DNA of 64,000 bases from Dyella_B humi (GCF_044904605.1 NZ_JADIKI010000021.1:1-64000); one strand, 5' to 3'. Shown: positions 34,995 to 44,902, numbered from the stretch's first letter. Translations and numbers: made by a program. The notes: generated by a model from the sequence alone, not told the origin.

Positions 34995-37244
34995 CTATCG
35001 GGGACACGTCCGTGTCGTCATACCAGAGAGCGAGTCCGAGGTAATCAGCGGTGCCACCACGATACGATCAAGATCAGGCGCGTAGCCGTTGGGATTGCCC
35101 ATCTGGATGGTATTTGATCCGGCCTTCAGTTGAACGCGAAGCAACGTTGGCCTCGGGTCATCAAAGGTACTTCCATCCAGGTTCAATGAAACCGGCGCAG
35201 CGTTATTGATAGTGACAACGAGCGTGCGCGTGCCGCTCGTCGCATAGTCGATTTCAAGCTGATATGTCCCTGCTTTTGGAACGGTGACGTTAGAGAAAGT
35301 CACGGTGTTGGCCGGACCATTCCCGATGTTGCCGGCTTTGGAAAGGCCCGAGGCATAGTTGCTGAAACCCGCTGTTACCGTGCCGCTCAACGTGGCTTGC
35401 TCGGCTTCGTAAGTGGTGGCGGTCGGCAGCACGGCATCACCCTGCCCGCTGATCACGATGCGATCCAGGTCAGGCGCATAGCTCGTGGGGTTGCCGAATT
35501 GGATGCTGTTGTATCCCGCCTGCAGACAAACCGGCAGCGTTGTGCTGGAAGGAATAAGAAAACTACCACCACCGAAATTGAGGGTCTGGTAGGGGCCGCC
35601 ATTGATCGTATACAGATAGGAACGCAAGGCGAAGGTCATCGAGTCGACCTGCATGAGGTACACACCTGCGCGGCGCACATAGACATTCTGGAACGTTACG
35701 GTGTTGCCGGTACCAAGGCCGAGGCTACCCACCTTTTTGCCATCGGAACAACTTGGGCAGTCGGCGATTGATGCGGTGCCCGCCAACGTCGCCGAGGTGG
35801 CTTCGTAGCTGGTGGAAGGTACGGGCGGCGTATGGCCGATCCGCGTCGAGACTTTCAGCAGACGCACGCCATGTCCATCCAGCGCCGTCGAAAATGCGCC
35901 AGGTGACGGACCAAGATCCGTCTGCGCCCACAGGTCGCGCACCTGTCGTACGCCATCAAGCCCGATCTCCCGCCACGGCAACCTCACATCAGCCGGCGTC
36001 GCATTCATATTGAATACGGCGACGTAGTAGTTGCCATCACCGAGATCGGTCAGCCATATCGGTAGATCTCCGCCAAGTACCTGCTTGGCCGGTTTGCCGG
36101 ATTGATCGACAGCAAGCACTTCATCGGCCGTCGCCAGTTGCTTGCCGAAAGCATCGATCTTCGTCAGATCGCCACCCAGGTAGATGGGCGCGTTCGCCAT
36201 GGCCCACAGGGTGATGGCGGAGCGTTTCTCGGCGTGAGACAGGCCATCCAGTTTGCCATCTCCGATATCGAGCGAGTCCATGTCATTCCAGCCCAGCGTA
36301 GGGCCGGTCGCATTCTCCCAGCCCGGCAGATCCCGGAAGCGTTTGTAGATACGTGGCCAATCCGTAAGCGTTGCGCAACGGCCTTCGCATTCAACGTCAT
36401 CGTCGATGCGGCGTGCATTGGAAAACTGCTGCCATGTGCCGAGGTAATCCTGATCGATTTCCCATGAAATCGTCAGCCAGATCGGGCGGCCGCTGTTCGC
36501 GATGGCTTTGGACCACGCAGCCACGTCATCCTGGTTGTCGATATTGAGATTGTCGTTATACGAACCCGGTGTCACGGCATCGAGCTTGATGAAGTCGACA
36601 CCCCACGAAGCGAACAGTGCGACCACGGAATCGATATAGGCTTGTGCGCCAGGCTTGGTGAAATCGATCTTGTAGTGATAAGGCGACGTTCCCGGCGAGC
36701 CGAAAGCATTCCCCGCCGTGTACGGCACGGTGAGAATGTCCTGGATGTGATACGACGTGCCAAGGATCGGGGAATTGGCCGCAACGGCGGGTTCTTCGAC
36801 ACCTGGGATCCAATAAATGCCTGCCTTCTGACCGTTCTTATGAATGTGATCGATCAGCGACTTAATATCCGGAAACAACGTGGGATCGGGAATCGGCCTG
36901 CCGTTCGCGTCGAAGCCACCGTGCCAACCTGAGTCCATATTGATGTAGTTGAAGCCGTGCACCTGCAGCCCTGAGCTAGCCAGCGCATCGGATTGTGAGG
37001 TGACATTGGCTTGGGTAAGAAAGTTGGCATCGAGCGTCTGCTGACTAAAGCTGCTCCAGCCAAGATAAGGTCTCTGGGCGACACCGTTAACCTGTGCGCC
37101 AGCGCTTGTCGCCAGCCCGAGCAACCCACACGCTAGAGCGCCGCGTGACAAGAGCGATTTCAGCGTCCGCGCCAATAAGCGTTGGCCTGTTGCTGTGTCA
37201 TGGAATCGTGAATGCGCATCGCCGTTAAATACAGAGGTATTCAT
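34995..37244 (-). CDS. GH27 alpha-galactosidase with two C-terminal carbohydrate-binding modules
   Basis: 749 residues from ATG 37244. A long N-terminal region with a hydrophobic signal (LACGLLGLATSAGAQ) precedes the GH27 barrel: LGWSSFSQ, GFNYINMDSGW, GIYWIPG, the nucleophile Asp in VDFIKLDAVTPG, and the acid/base Asp in RRIDDDVE. A beta domain follows to about 475. Two tandem modules of about 130 residues come next (SYEATSATLAGT...APDLDRIVI and TYEAEQATLSGT...APDLDRIVV), of the CBM35/CBM6 type with YEAE start and DLDRI end. The target is probably terminal alpha-galactose on a polymer such as galactomannan, bound through the modules. A GH27 alternative (alpha-N-acetylgalactosaminidase or beta-L-arabinopyranosidase) remains possible. 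Confidence 0.92.
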   Translation of the reverse strand: MNTSVFNGDAHSRFHDTATGQRLLARTLKSLLSRGALACGLLGLATSAGAQVNGVAQRPYLGWSSFSQQTLDANFLTQANVTSQSDALASSGLQVHGFNYINMDSGWHGGFDANGRPIPDPTLFPDIKSLIDHIHKNGQKAGIYWIPGVEEPAVAANSPILGTSYHIQDILTVPYTAGNAFGSPGTSPYHYKIDFTKPGAQAYIDSVVALFASWGVDFIKLDAVTPGSYNDNLNIDNQDDVAAWSKAIANSGRPIWLTISWEIDQDYLGTWQQFSNARRIDDDVECEGRCATLTDWPRIYKRFRDLPGWENATGPTLGWNDMDSLDIGDGKLDGLSHAEKRSAITLWAMANAPIYLGGDLTKIDAFGKQLATADEVLAVDQSGKPAKQVLGGDLPIWLTDLGDGNYYVAVFNMNATPADVRLPWREIGLDGVRQVRDLWAQTDLGPSPGAFSTALDGHGVRLLKVSTRIGHTPPVPSTSYEATSATLAGTASIADCPSCSDGKKVGSLGLGTGNTVTFQNVYVRRAGVYLMQVDSMTFALRSYLYTINGGPYQTLNFGGGSFLIPSSTTLPVCLQAGYNSIQFGNPTSYAPDLDRIVISGQGDAVLPTATTYEAEQATLSGTVTAGFSNYASGLSKAGNIGNGPANTVTFSNVTVPKAGTYQLEIDYATSGTRTLVVTINNAAPVSLNLDGSTFDDPRPTLLRVQLKAGSNTIQMGNPNGYAPDLDRIVVAPLITSDSLSGMTTRTCPR

Positions 37245-37588
37245 AACTGTCGACGTTCCCTTCGATGTATGGAGGACGCCCTGATCCATCGAGCAAACAA
37301 ACCCAACAAATCCGAGCAGACAGCTGCGGCCTTCACTAGCGCATGGAACAACGGCTTGCGAGTTGCTGACGTCAGCCGCTTCGACAAGCCCCTCACCTTC
37401 TCGATATCGAACAGCAATAGCCGCAGTTTTTGAACATCACGCTGACTACGTCGAATGGACTGAGGCGCCGTTGCGCCCTCCCCAGCACACCCGCTGAAAT
37501 GACGGTATACGCCTAGACATGCGTATTAGTCATATAATATAACGTAGACCTGTGTCATCCACCCTGTCAAGCATGGACGAGTGAAACT
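37245..37588. other. Divergent promoter region between GH27 and esterase genes
   Basis: 344 bp. Near 37525-37550 the sequence is AT-rich with TATAAT-like steps (CATATAATATAACG), a likely -10 region for the rightward esterase-fucosidase pair. No clean operator dyad was found, and no supported gene. Confidence 0.4.
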
Positions 37589-38842
37589 GTGGGCGTAATC
37601 CCTCGCACGGCGACCCGGCTGTTGATGACTAAGCATGGGACACGATTGCTGACGACAATCGCGTTAACGGCAGCCTCCGGCTTCTGCGCCGTGCTAGCGG
37701 AGAAACCGCCCTTACCCGGTCGGGTAACCATTTGGGCGCCGAGCGTGACCATCGGCGGCCCCGCTTTCAACGACCAGACGATTCGAATGATCGTGCATCC
37801 GAGTCTGAGTGGGTCATCCGTGCGCATTCACTTATCTAATCTACGCAGCACTACGCCGTTACGTGTAGGCCGCGTGAGCATTACTTATCAGGCCGATGGC
37901 GCAACGGCTGCTGCTGGTTCGTTACACACGGTGACGGTTTCTCGCGCCACAAGCTTCATTCTGGCCGCGGGCACGGAGGCTTTCAGCGACCCGATACCGA
38001 TGCAAGTCAAAGCCGGACAGAATTTGCTGATCAGTCTTTATTTGCCAAATAAAACCAGCTCTGCCACTTGGCACTCCGACGCATTCGACACGACCTACCT
38101 ATCTGACGCGGGCACTGGCGATCACACGAACGATATCGATGGCGGCCGCTATACCCGGACAACCACGTCCTGGTATTACCTGTCTGGCGTGGACGTTCTT
38201 GCCAGCAACCACAGCACCATCGTTGCTTTCGGCGATTCCATCACCGACGGCTACAACACACCTAAAGGCGCCTACGCGCGCTGGCCCGATGACTTGGCTC
38301 GGCGGCTTGCCGACAGCCGTCACCCTATCGCAGTCGTTGATGCCGGCCTCGGCGGGAATCGGGTGCTGACGGATGCACCCAACATCTGGCAAGGATTCAG
38401 CGCAATCAAACGATTCGCGCATGATGCACTTGACCTTCCAGGTGTGAAGACCGTGATCCTGATGGAGGGCATCAACGATATCGGTAACGATGCAGGTCCC
38501 AGTGGCGCACCGCTGACCGCGCAGGATTTGATCGGCGGCTATAAGCATCTCATCAAGCAGGCGCACGATGCCCGCGTCCGGATCATCGGCGGAACCTTGT
38601 TGCCGAACAGCAGCGCCAGCTATTACACCGAGTCGCGCGAAGCCATTCGGCAAGCCTGCAATCAGTGGATTCGTACTAGTGGCGCCTTCGACGGTGTTGT
38701 TGACTTCGATCAGGCGATGCGTGATCCCGCCCATCCCACATCTTTGCGCCCGAGCTACGACTCGGGCGATCACCTCCACCCGAACGCGGCAGGCATGCAG
38801 GCCATGGCGAACGCCATCGACCTGCAGCTGCTCACAAAATAG
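37589..38842 (+). CDS. Exported SGNH/GDSL hydrolase, probable carbohydrate esterase
   Basis: 417 residues from GTG 37589; ATG 37625 would also give a signal peptide (LLTTIALTAASGFCAVLA). An N-terminal beta-sandwich (about 45-200) precedes the SGNH domain: block I VAFGDSITDGY (Ser about 217), block II GLGGNRVL (Gly), block III MEGINDIG (Asn), block V DHLHPN (Asp and His). Enzymes with this layout remove acetyl or other acyl groups from sugars. It is 21 bp upstream of the GH95 fucosidase on the same strand, a pairing expected for debranching acetylated, fucosylated xyloglucan or pectin side chains. The specific substrate is inferred. Confidence 0.88.
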   Translation: MGVIPRTATRLLMTKHGTRLLTTIALTAASGFCAVLAEKPPLPGRVTIWAPSVTIGGPAFNDQTIRMIVHPSLSGSSVRIHLSNLRSTTPLRVGRVSITYQADGATAAAGSLHTVTVSRATSFILAAGTEAFSDPIPMQVKAGQNLLISLYLPNKTSSATWHSDAFDTTYLSDAGTGDHTNDIDGGRYTRTTTSWYYLSGVDVLASNHSTIVAFGDSITDGYNTPKGAYARWPDDLARRLADSRHPIAVVDAGLGGNRVLTDAPNIWQGFSAIKRFAHDALDLPGVKTVILMEGINDIGNDAGPSGAPLTAQDLIGGYKHLIKQAHDARVRIIGGTLLPNSSASYYTESREAIRQACNQWIRTSGAFDGVVDFDQAMRDPAHPTSLRPSYDSGDHLHPNAAGMQAMANAIDLQLLTK

Positions 38843-38863
38843 TGCCGAGAGAGAAAATTGGCG

Positions 38864-41299
38864 ATGAAAAAATTACAGGGTCCTGGCGCGAAAAATGATC
38901 ATGATGACCTTGAGCATGCAGCACGCCGCCGCTTCCTTAAGATGACCGGCACGATGGCGGCGTTGCTGCCTTTGTTGAGCGCGCCCGGATTCAGTGCCAC
39001 GACCGCCCCTGTACAAAATCCACGAAAGACACGCGCACCTTCGCTGCACGGCCCCACGCTGTGGTACGCCGCACCCGCTTCCGAATCGAATGTCATCCAG
39101 GAAGCGACACCGATCGGCAACGGGCGCATGGGATGCCTTATTGGCGGCGATCCTGCAAGGGATTTTCTGTATCTAACCGATAACTCCATGTGGCTCGGTG
39201 GACCGAACAATGCCCTCGATGCTGATGGGCAATTCAGTTACGAGGTGAAGGATTTCGGCAGCTTTACCATGCTTGCCAAGCTTTACCTTGAAGTGAGTGG
39301 TCATGAGCTGTCGGGCATTACCGACTACCGGCGGGAATTGGATCTCGCCAATGGCTATGTGCGGATTTCCTATCGCAAGGACGGTATCCACTATCGGCGC
39401 GAGATATTTGCCAGCCATCCGGACGATGTCATCGTCGTGCATCTCTCACAGAGTGGTGGCGGCACCTGGTCGGGTGCTATCGCCTTGCAGGGAACACACG
39501 GGGAAACCACCCAGTTTTCGCAACAAACAGCAAGCAGTCATTTCAGCGGTGCACTCAATAACGGTTTGAAATATGCAGCTAGCGTAAAAGTCGTCAACCG
39601 GTCCGGCTCAGTATCGGTCGAGAACGGCACGCTACGCTTTGCCGGCTGCGATGCGCTGACCATTCTGTGCTGTGGCGGCACCAATTACACCCCGGATGTG
39701 GCGAAAGGCTACCTGGATCATTCCCTTGATCCGCTGACGCTGGTGAGGCAGAAGCTCGAGGCGGCGGCTCAGCTGAGCGCGGATGTTCTGCTGCAAACCC
39801 ACATTGCCGACTACGCCGCGCTGTATGACACCATGCAGGTCAATCTCGGTGCATCGACACCGGAACAACGCGGATGGGATACATGGACGCGCCTGCAAGC
39901 ACGCGCAAAAACCGATGCCGCCGCAGACCCTGAGTTGGAAGCGGCGTATCTGCAGTTCGGGCGCTACCTGACGATCGCCGGATCGCGCGACAGGTTGCCT
40001 ACTACCTTGCAGGGGTTGTGGCTCAGCGACAACGCGCCCGACTGGATGAGCGACTATCACACTGATGTCAATCTACAGATGAACTACTGGCTGCCGGATC
40101 GCGCAGGACTGCCTGCCTGCTTCGATGCACTGGCGAACTACTGTCTGTCGCAGCATGAATCCTGGACCACGATAACCCAGCAGCATTTCAATGACCCAAG
40201 AAACGGTTTCCGCAACAGCTCCGGCAAACTGGCCGGATGGACGGTAGCCATTTCCACCAATATTTTCGGCGGCAATGGCTGGTGGTGGCATCCCGCCGGC
40301 AGTGCCTGGCTATGCAATAGTCTCTGGCAACACTACCAATACACGCTTCAACACGATTACCTCGTGCGCATCTATCCCTTGCTCAAGGGCGCGTGCAAGT
40401 TCTGGGAAGCACGCTTGCTAACGCTGCGCGTCACCGATCCCACCAGCGGATTGGAGCGTGAGGTGTTGATTGACGACAGCGACTGGTCGCCCGAACAAGG
40501 CCCCAAGAATGCAAAGGGCATTACCTATTCCCAGGAGTTAGTGTGGGACCTGTTCAACAATTATCGGCAAGCGGCCGCCATCCTCGGCATGGACGCGCAC
40601 TACAGTTCGGTCATTGGCAGCTTGCAGGCAAAGCTTTATCTGCCCCAGGTCAGCAGTGAAAACGGTTGGCTGGAAGAATGGATGTCACCGAAGAACCTGG
40701 GAGAGACCAGACATCGCCATCTATCACCACTGATCGGATTCTTTCCGGGAGACCGCATCACCTTAGACAACAGCCCGGCATCCTTGATTGATGGCGTCAC
40801 CCGCCTGCTCGACGCACGCGGCATGACCAGCTATGGCTGGGCTTGTGCATGGCGGGCGATATGCTGGGCACGCCTGAAGCATGCCGAACGTGCCTACCAA
40901 CTGATACTCAACAATCTTGCGCCTTGGCGGATTCGCGGCAATGGCACCGCCATGAACCTGTTCGATATTTATCAAATGACGTCTGATTCTGGCATATTCC
41001 AGATCGACGCCAACTTCGGAACACCGACGGCCATGCTGGAAATGCTGCTGTATTCCCGGCCAGGCTCGATAGAGCTGCTCCCTGCCCTGCCGAAAGCCTG
41101 GGCAGCAAGCGGTGAAATCACCGGCATCGGCGCACGCAACGGCTTCGTGGTGGACATGCGTTGGCGGGATGGTGAGATCACGGGCGTTACGGTACGCAGT
41201 ATTGGCGGCACCCGGACTCAACTGAAGTTCGGTAAGCATTCGCGGGCCATTTCGCTGCAATCTGGGCAATCCATAACGATTACTCCGGGTTCTGATTAG
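38864..41299 (+). CDS. GH95 alpha-L-fucosidase, Tat-exported
   Basis: 811 residues from ATG 38864 after GAGAGAAAA. A twin-arginine signal (ARRRFLKMTGTMAALLPLL) is followed by the GH95 N-terminal domain (WYAAPASESNVIQEATPIGNGRMG, FLYLTDNSMWLGGP) and the (alpha/alpha)6 barrel (LQGLWLSDNAPDWMSDYHTD, NLQMNYWLPDRAGL, WWWHPAGSAWLCNSLW, NLFDIYQMTSDSGIFQIDANFG). Members hydrolyse alpha-1,2-L-fucosides, some alpha-L-galactosides, by inversion. With the esterase before it and alpha- and beta-galactosidases in the region, fucogalacto-xyloglucan side chains are a likely target. Confidence 0.93.
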   Translation: MKKLQGPGAKNDHDDLEHAARRRFLKMTGTMAALLPLLSAPGFSATTAPVQNPRKTRAPSLHGPTLWYAAPASESNVIQEATPIGNGRMGCLIGGDPARDFLYLTDNSMWLGGPNNALDADGQFSYEVKDFGSFTMLAKLYLEVSGHELSGITDYRRELDLANGYVRISYRKDGIHYRREIFASHPDDVIVVHLSQSGGGTWSGAIALQGTHGETTQFSQQTASSHFSGALNNGLKYAASVKVVNRSGSVSVENGTLRFAGCDALTILCCGGTNYTPDVAKGYLDHSLDPLTLVRQKLEAAAQLSADVLLQTHIADYAALYDTMQVNLGASTPEQRGWDTWTRLQARAKTDAAADPELEAAYLQFGRYLTIAGSRDRLPTTLQGLWLSDNAPDWMSDYHTDVNLQMNYWLPDRAGLPACFDALANYCLSQHESWTTITQQHFNDPRNGFRNSSGKLAGWTVAISTNIFGGNGWWWHPAGSAWLCNSLWQHYQYTLQHDYLVRIYPLLKGACKFWEARLLTLRVTDPTSGLEREVLIDDSDWSPEQGPKNAKGITYSQELVWDLFNNYRQAAAILGMDAHYSSVIGSLQAKLYLPQVSSENGWLEEWMSPKNLGETRHRHLSPLIGFFPGDRITLDNSPASLIDGVTRLLDARGMTSYGWACAWRAICWARLKHAERAYQLILNNLAPWRIRGNGTAMNLFDIYQMTSDSGIFQIDANFGTPTAMLEMLLYSRPGSIELLPALPKAWAASGEITGIGARNGFVVDMRWRDGEITGVTVRSIGGTRTQLKFGKHSRAISLQSGQSITITPGSD

Positions 41300-41405
41300 C
41301 CTGTCCTGATGAGAGGTTCGAAAAGCATAAGGGTTTCTCGGCAGGCACAGATTGTTCGAAAACGTGTTGTCGGCAGAGAGTGGCCCTGGCAATCGAATGC
41401 CGTTT

Positions 41406-42110
41406 TCAGGAAATCTGCGGTAGGTAGCTGGGTCTGGCCGCCGTCAAACCTTGCTTCACTTGCAGAGTGCGCTCATCGGCCAGCACCTCATCCAGGCCCG
41501 ATTCGAGTCCGTCGAGCGCGCGCTTGACGATCTCCTCAGCACCGGATTTCGGAGCATCGAACCCACGTGCGAGATCGGTATCGACGAAGCCCATGTGCAA
41601 TGCCAGCACTTGCGTCTTCTGCGCCGCCAGCTCGTTGCGCAAGGCATTGGTGAGCGACCACGCAGCAGACTTGCTCGCCGCGTAGGCGGCCATCGCACCG
41701 CTGTTCACCCACGAGACCACCGACAACACATTGAGCAACGCGCCGCCGCCGTTGGCCTTGAGAGTCGGCGCAAAGGCTTTGCTCATGCGCAACATGGCGA
41801 AAAAGTTGGTCTCAAAGATGCGTCGCGTGACGTCTTCGCTGTCCGATGTAAGAAAGCCTCCGGGCTGAGCGATGCCGGCGTTGTTGATAACAAGCGTCAC
41901 ATCTGACGCTACCTCTGCGGCGGCCGCCACGTCGGCTGGGTTGGTGACGTCGAGCCGCAGGGGCTGAACACCGGATTGCGTGATGGTGGCAGGGTCGCGT
42001 GCGCCGGCGTAGACCTTGCGGGCGCCGCGGGCGAGCAGTTCGTGTGTGAATGCCAGACCGAGCCCGCGATTGGCTCCGGTGACAAGGACAGTAGCGTTCT
42101 CAATTTTCAT
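41406..42110 (-). CDS. SDR family oxidoreductase
   Basis: 234 residues from ATG 42110, preceded by TTGGAG; the longer frame to 42377 crosses the operator and is rejected. TGANRGLG cofactor motif, INNAG, Ser in NVLSVVSW, and YAASK (Tyr-x-x-x-Lys). The NADP(H)-preferring Arg is in GANRG. It is divergent from a MarR regulator across a 40-bp palindrome, so induction by a small aromatic or electrophile is likely. Substrate unknown. Confidence 0.9.
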   Translation of the reverse strand: MKIENATVLVTGANRGLGLAFTHELLARGARKVYAGARDPATITQSGVQPLRLDVTNPADVAAAAEVASDVTLVINNAGIAQPGGFLTSDSEDVTRRIFETNFFAMLRMSKAFAPTLKANGGGALLNVLSVVSWVNSGAMAAYAASKSAAWSLTNALRNELAAQKTQVLALHMGFVDTDLARGFDAPKSGAEEIVKRALDGLESGLDEVLADERTLQVKQGLTAARPSYLPQIS

Positions 42111-42374
42111 AAGAAACTCCAAGGTTGGAGGAGACAGGCTCAGTCGATGGTTATCCCAGACAGCGCCATGTGCCGTTGAAGCTGCGGGCATTCCTGGACT
42201 TTGCAACACCGCGGCTGCGGCAGCGCCTTGGCTATGAAAGCCTAAAAACTTCTTAAGGATCAGAACCACTGTGAGACCTAGGCGGTGGCGCTCTCGGTTC
42301 CGACTGCCACCAAGTCGGACTCTCCAAATCTTTCCAACGCACTGCACCAAGTGGGACTTGCAAGGCGCCATATC

Positions 42375-42414
42375 CAATTCATCAGTTTAACTTGCAAGTT
42401 AAACTGATGAATTG
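42375..42414. promoter_or_regulatory. Perfect 40-bp palindrome, MarR operator candidate
   Basis: The left half (42375-42394, CAATTCATCAGTTTAACTTG) is the exact inverse complement of the right half, without spacer. It ends 12 bp before the marR start and lies 265 bp before the divergent SDR start. AACTTGCAAGTT at the centre is the form of sites bound by MarR dimers. It probably mediates autoregulation and control of the SDR gene. Confidence 0.88.
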
Positions 42415-42426
42415 TAGGCTAGGCAC

Positions 42427-42870
42427 ATGGTCAAATCTCCACGCCCTAACGCCTCGATGGAGGCAGCCGTCAGCGAACTTACGGCCGCCGTTGGTCAACT
42501 GCTACGCCGCTTGCGTTCGGAGATGAGTTCGGACGAACTCAATCTTTCGCAGGCGAGTGCCCTTGCACGGCTGGATCGGCATGGCGCCATGACGACGGCC
42601 GATCTCGCGCGCGCCGAATCGATGAAACCGCAGTCGATGGGAGCCATTCTTGCCAGCTTGGAACAAGAAGGGTTGGTTGGGCGGGAACCGCACCCCACCG
42701 ATGGGCGACAGATTCTTTTTGCGCTGACGGCCGAAGGCGCCGAAGTAAGACGCAAGCGCGGCATCGCCAAGCGCGAATGGTTGCTTGCTGCGATGGCGAC
42801 GCTGGAGCCTGCCGAGCTACGAACGCTTATCGATGCCATTCCGCTTATCAAACGACTGAGCGAGTCTTAA
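42427..42870 (+). CDS. MarR-family regulator
   Basis: 147 residues. The winged helix reads LSQASALARLDRHGAMTTADLARAESMKPQSMGAILASLEQEGLVGREPHPTDGRQILFALT, summarised: recognition helix with SMKPQSMG, wing with HPTDGRQ. The dimerisation helices are at both ends. It lies beside the 40-bp palindrome and upstream of a small membrane protein and an MFS efflux pump on the same strand, so it is the probable repressor of both the divergent SDR and the efflux genes. Confidence 0.92.
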   Translation: MVKSPRPNASMEAAVSELTAAVGQLLRRLRSEMSSDELNLSQASALARLDRHGAMTTADLARAESMKPQSMGAILASLEQEGLVGREPHPTDGRQILFALTAEGAEVRRKRGIAKREWLLAAMATLEPAELRTLIDAIPLIKRLSES

Positions 42871-42973
42871 CGACAAGCCGGCCAAATCGACTCATCTCAA
42901 CAGCGCGTCAACAGCATGAAGGCGCGTTGCGTCAGTCTGCACCCTCACGCTTCCGCACAAAGAGGATTACATC

Positions 42974-43300
42974 ATGGTGAACGGGCTTCACGATCTTTCC
43001 TATTTCTTCGGCGGCGTTTTTCTAGCCAATGCCATCCCGCACTTTGTCAGCGGCACGATGGGGCGTCCGTTCCAATCGCCATTCGCGCATCCGCCTGGCC
43101 AAGGGCTGTCATCGTCGACTATCAACGTTGTCTGGAGCTTCGTGAATTTCGTCGCCGCCTACCTGCTGATTTTGTGCGTCGGCCAGTTCGATATGCGTGA
43201 TGCACCATCGATGATTTCACTAGCCCTGGGCGCGTTATTGATCAGTCTGGTGGCCGCAAAGCAATTTGGTCGCTTCAACGGCGGCAATCTTCAGGGCTGA
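42974..43300 (+). CDS. Small multi-helix membrane protein
   Basis: 108 residues; ATG 42974 follows AGAGGA. About three hydrophobic helices (LSYFFGGVFLANAIPHFVSG, VVWSFVNFVAAYLLILCVG, ISLALGALLISLVAAK). I know no function. It sits six bases before the MFS efflux gene and after marR, so it is probably part of the same drug-response transcript. Confidence 0.75.
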   Translation: MVNGLHDLSYFFGGVFLANAIPHFVSGTMGRPFQSPFAHPPGQGLSSSTINVVWSFVNFVAAYLLILCVGQFDMRDAPSMISLALGALLISLVAAKQFGRFNGGNLQG

Positions 43301-43306
43301 ATACTC

Positions 43307-44734
43307 ATGAGTTCCGAACTTAACTCGGAAGCGCTCGATACAACAGATAAGCTCGATTCATCGATCTGGAAAATCACCGCCGTCGTCGTGCTGGGTTCGT
43401 TCCTCGCGCAGCTCGACGCAACCATCGCCAATGTATCTCTCTCTAGTCTTGCCATCGAGTTGCACACCGACCTTTCGACCATTCAGTGGGTCACCAGCGG
43501 CTATCTGTTGGCGCTGACGCTGGCGTTGCCGATGAACAGCTGGTTGGTGGACCGCATCGGTGCGAAGGCCGTGTATTTGTGGTGCTTCGCTGCGTTCACC
43601 CTTTCCTCTGCGTTGTGCGGACTGGCGTGGTCGCCGCAATCTTTGATCGGGTTTCGCGTCCTTCAAGGCATCAGCGGCGGATTGTTGGCGCCGATGGCTC
43701 AGATGATGATGGCGCGCGCAGCCGGGAGACATATGGCGCGCGTGATCGGCTATGCCGCCGTACCCGTGCTGCTCGCGCCGATCCTGGGGCCGGTCATCGC
43801 GGGCATAATCCTGCAGCACGCGTCCTGGCGCTGGCTGTTTTTGGTGAACTTTCCGGTTGGCGTGCTAGCGCTGGTACTGGCCGTTATCTTTCTACCTCAC
43901 GATCGCCAACAGCTCAGGCCGCGCAAACTGGATTGGGTCGGTCTGGCGTTGCTTTCGCCTGGCTTGGCGATCTTTCTTTATGGATCGGATCGCATCGGAG
44001 CACCGATGGGTCAGGCCGCAATGCTGGTTTCCATCGTTCTGCTCGGCTTGTTTTTATGGACCGCAAATCGCAAAGGTGACGAGGCGCTGGTTGACCTTCG
44101 GCTCTTCAAAGGCAAGGTATTTCCGGTTTCTGCCGTGACGCAGTTTTTGTCGAATGGTGCGATGTTTGCCGGTCAGATGCTGATTCCGATCTATTTGATC
44201 CGTGATTGCGGCCGCTCTCCGGGAGAGATGGGTTGGCTGCTGGCGCCATTAGGCTTAGGAATGTTGTGTACCTATCCATGGATGGGCACCTTGACCAGCC
44301 GATTCGGGATTCGAAACGTTTCCGCCGGCGGCGCATGGTTGGCATTGGTCGGCACGTTGCCAATCTTTTATATGGCCAACCACGAACTCAATTTCTTGGT
44401 GCTAGCTGTTGCGTTGTTCATTCGCGGCGTGGGTCAGAGCGCAGTAGGCATTCCCTCCATATCCGTCGCGTATGCGTCAGTTAGCCGGCACGAGCTACCC
44501 ATGGCGACCACTTCCCTCAATATCGTCCAGCGCCTCGGGGGACCCACCTTCACCACGCTCTGCGCAACGTTTCTGGGATGGCGCATGGCTACGCAGCCCA
44601 CGACGCATGCGTCATCGCTGACTGCCTACGCATGGGCGTTTCTATTGCTCTGTATCTTGCACGTGGCCACCGCTGTTGTCGCATGGCGACTTCCTCGCTC
44701 CATGAATGAAGTGGTTGAAAAATCAGCCGCGTAA
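43307..44734 (+). CDS. MFS drug efflux pump, DHA2 (EmrB/QacA) family
   Basis: 475 residues. Signatures: LDATIANVSL (motif D1 of helix 1), SGYLLALTLALPMNSWLVDRIGAK (motif A region), GFRVLQGISGGLLAPMAQMM (motif B), GPVIAGIILQHASWRWLFLVNFPVG (motif C of antiporters). About 13-14 helices. It exports hydrophobic compounds by proton antiport. The gene is six bases after the small membrane protein and downstream of marR. Confidence 0.93.
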   Translation: MSSELNSEALDTTDKLDSSIWKITAVVVLGSFLAQLDATIANVSLSSLAIELHTDLSTIQWVTSGYLLALTLALPMNSWLVDRIGAKAVYLWCFAAFTLSSALCGLAWSPQSLIGFRVLQGISGGLLAPMAQMMMARAAGRHMARVIGYAAVPVLLAPILGPVIAGIILQHASWRWLFLVNFPVGVLALVLAVIFLPHDRQQLRPRKLDWVGLALLSPGLAIFLYGSDRIGAPMGQAAMLVSIVLLGLFLWTANRKGDEALVDLRLFKGKVFPVSAVTQFLSNGAMFAGQMLIPIYLIRDCGRSPGEMGWLLAPLGLGMLCTYPWMGTLTSRFGIRNVSAGGAWLALVGTLPIFYMANHELNFLVLAVALFIRGVGQSAVGIPSISVAYASVSRHELPMATTSLNIVQRLGGPTFTTLCATFLGWRMATQPTTHASSLTAYAWAFLLLCILHVATAVVAWRLPRSMNEVVEKSAA

Positions 44735-44902
44735 GCGGCGATCAGCGAGTCCATCGGAACCGGCTCACTCTGCCACCCAGGAAACATCTCCGAATCTCGC
44801 CAAGCTTGTTACTCCCACCTTTAGAGCACCCGGCGGCAGTCTATCTCGCGATCGCCAAGCACCGGAGACGACCGGTAACGGCACGACACGAGGAGAAACG
44901 GC

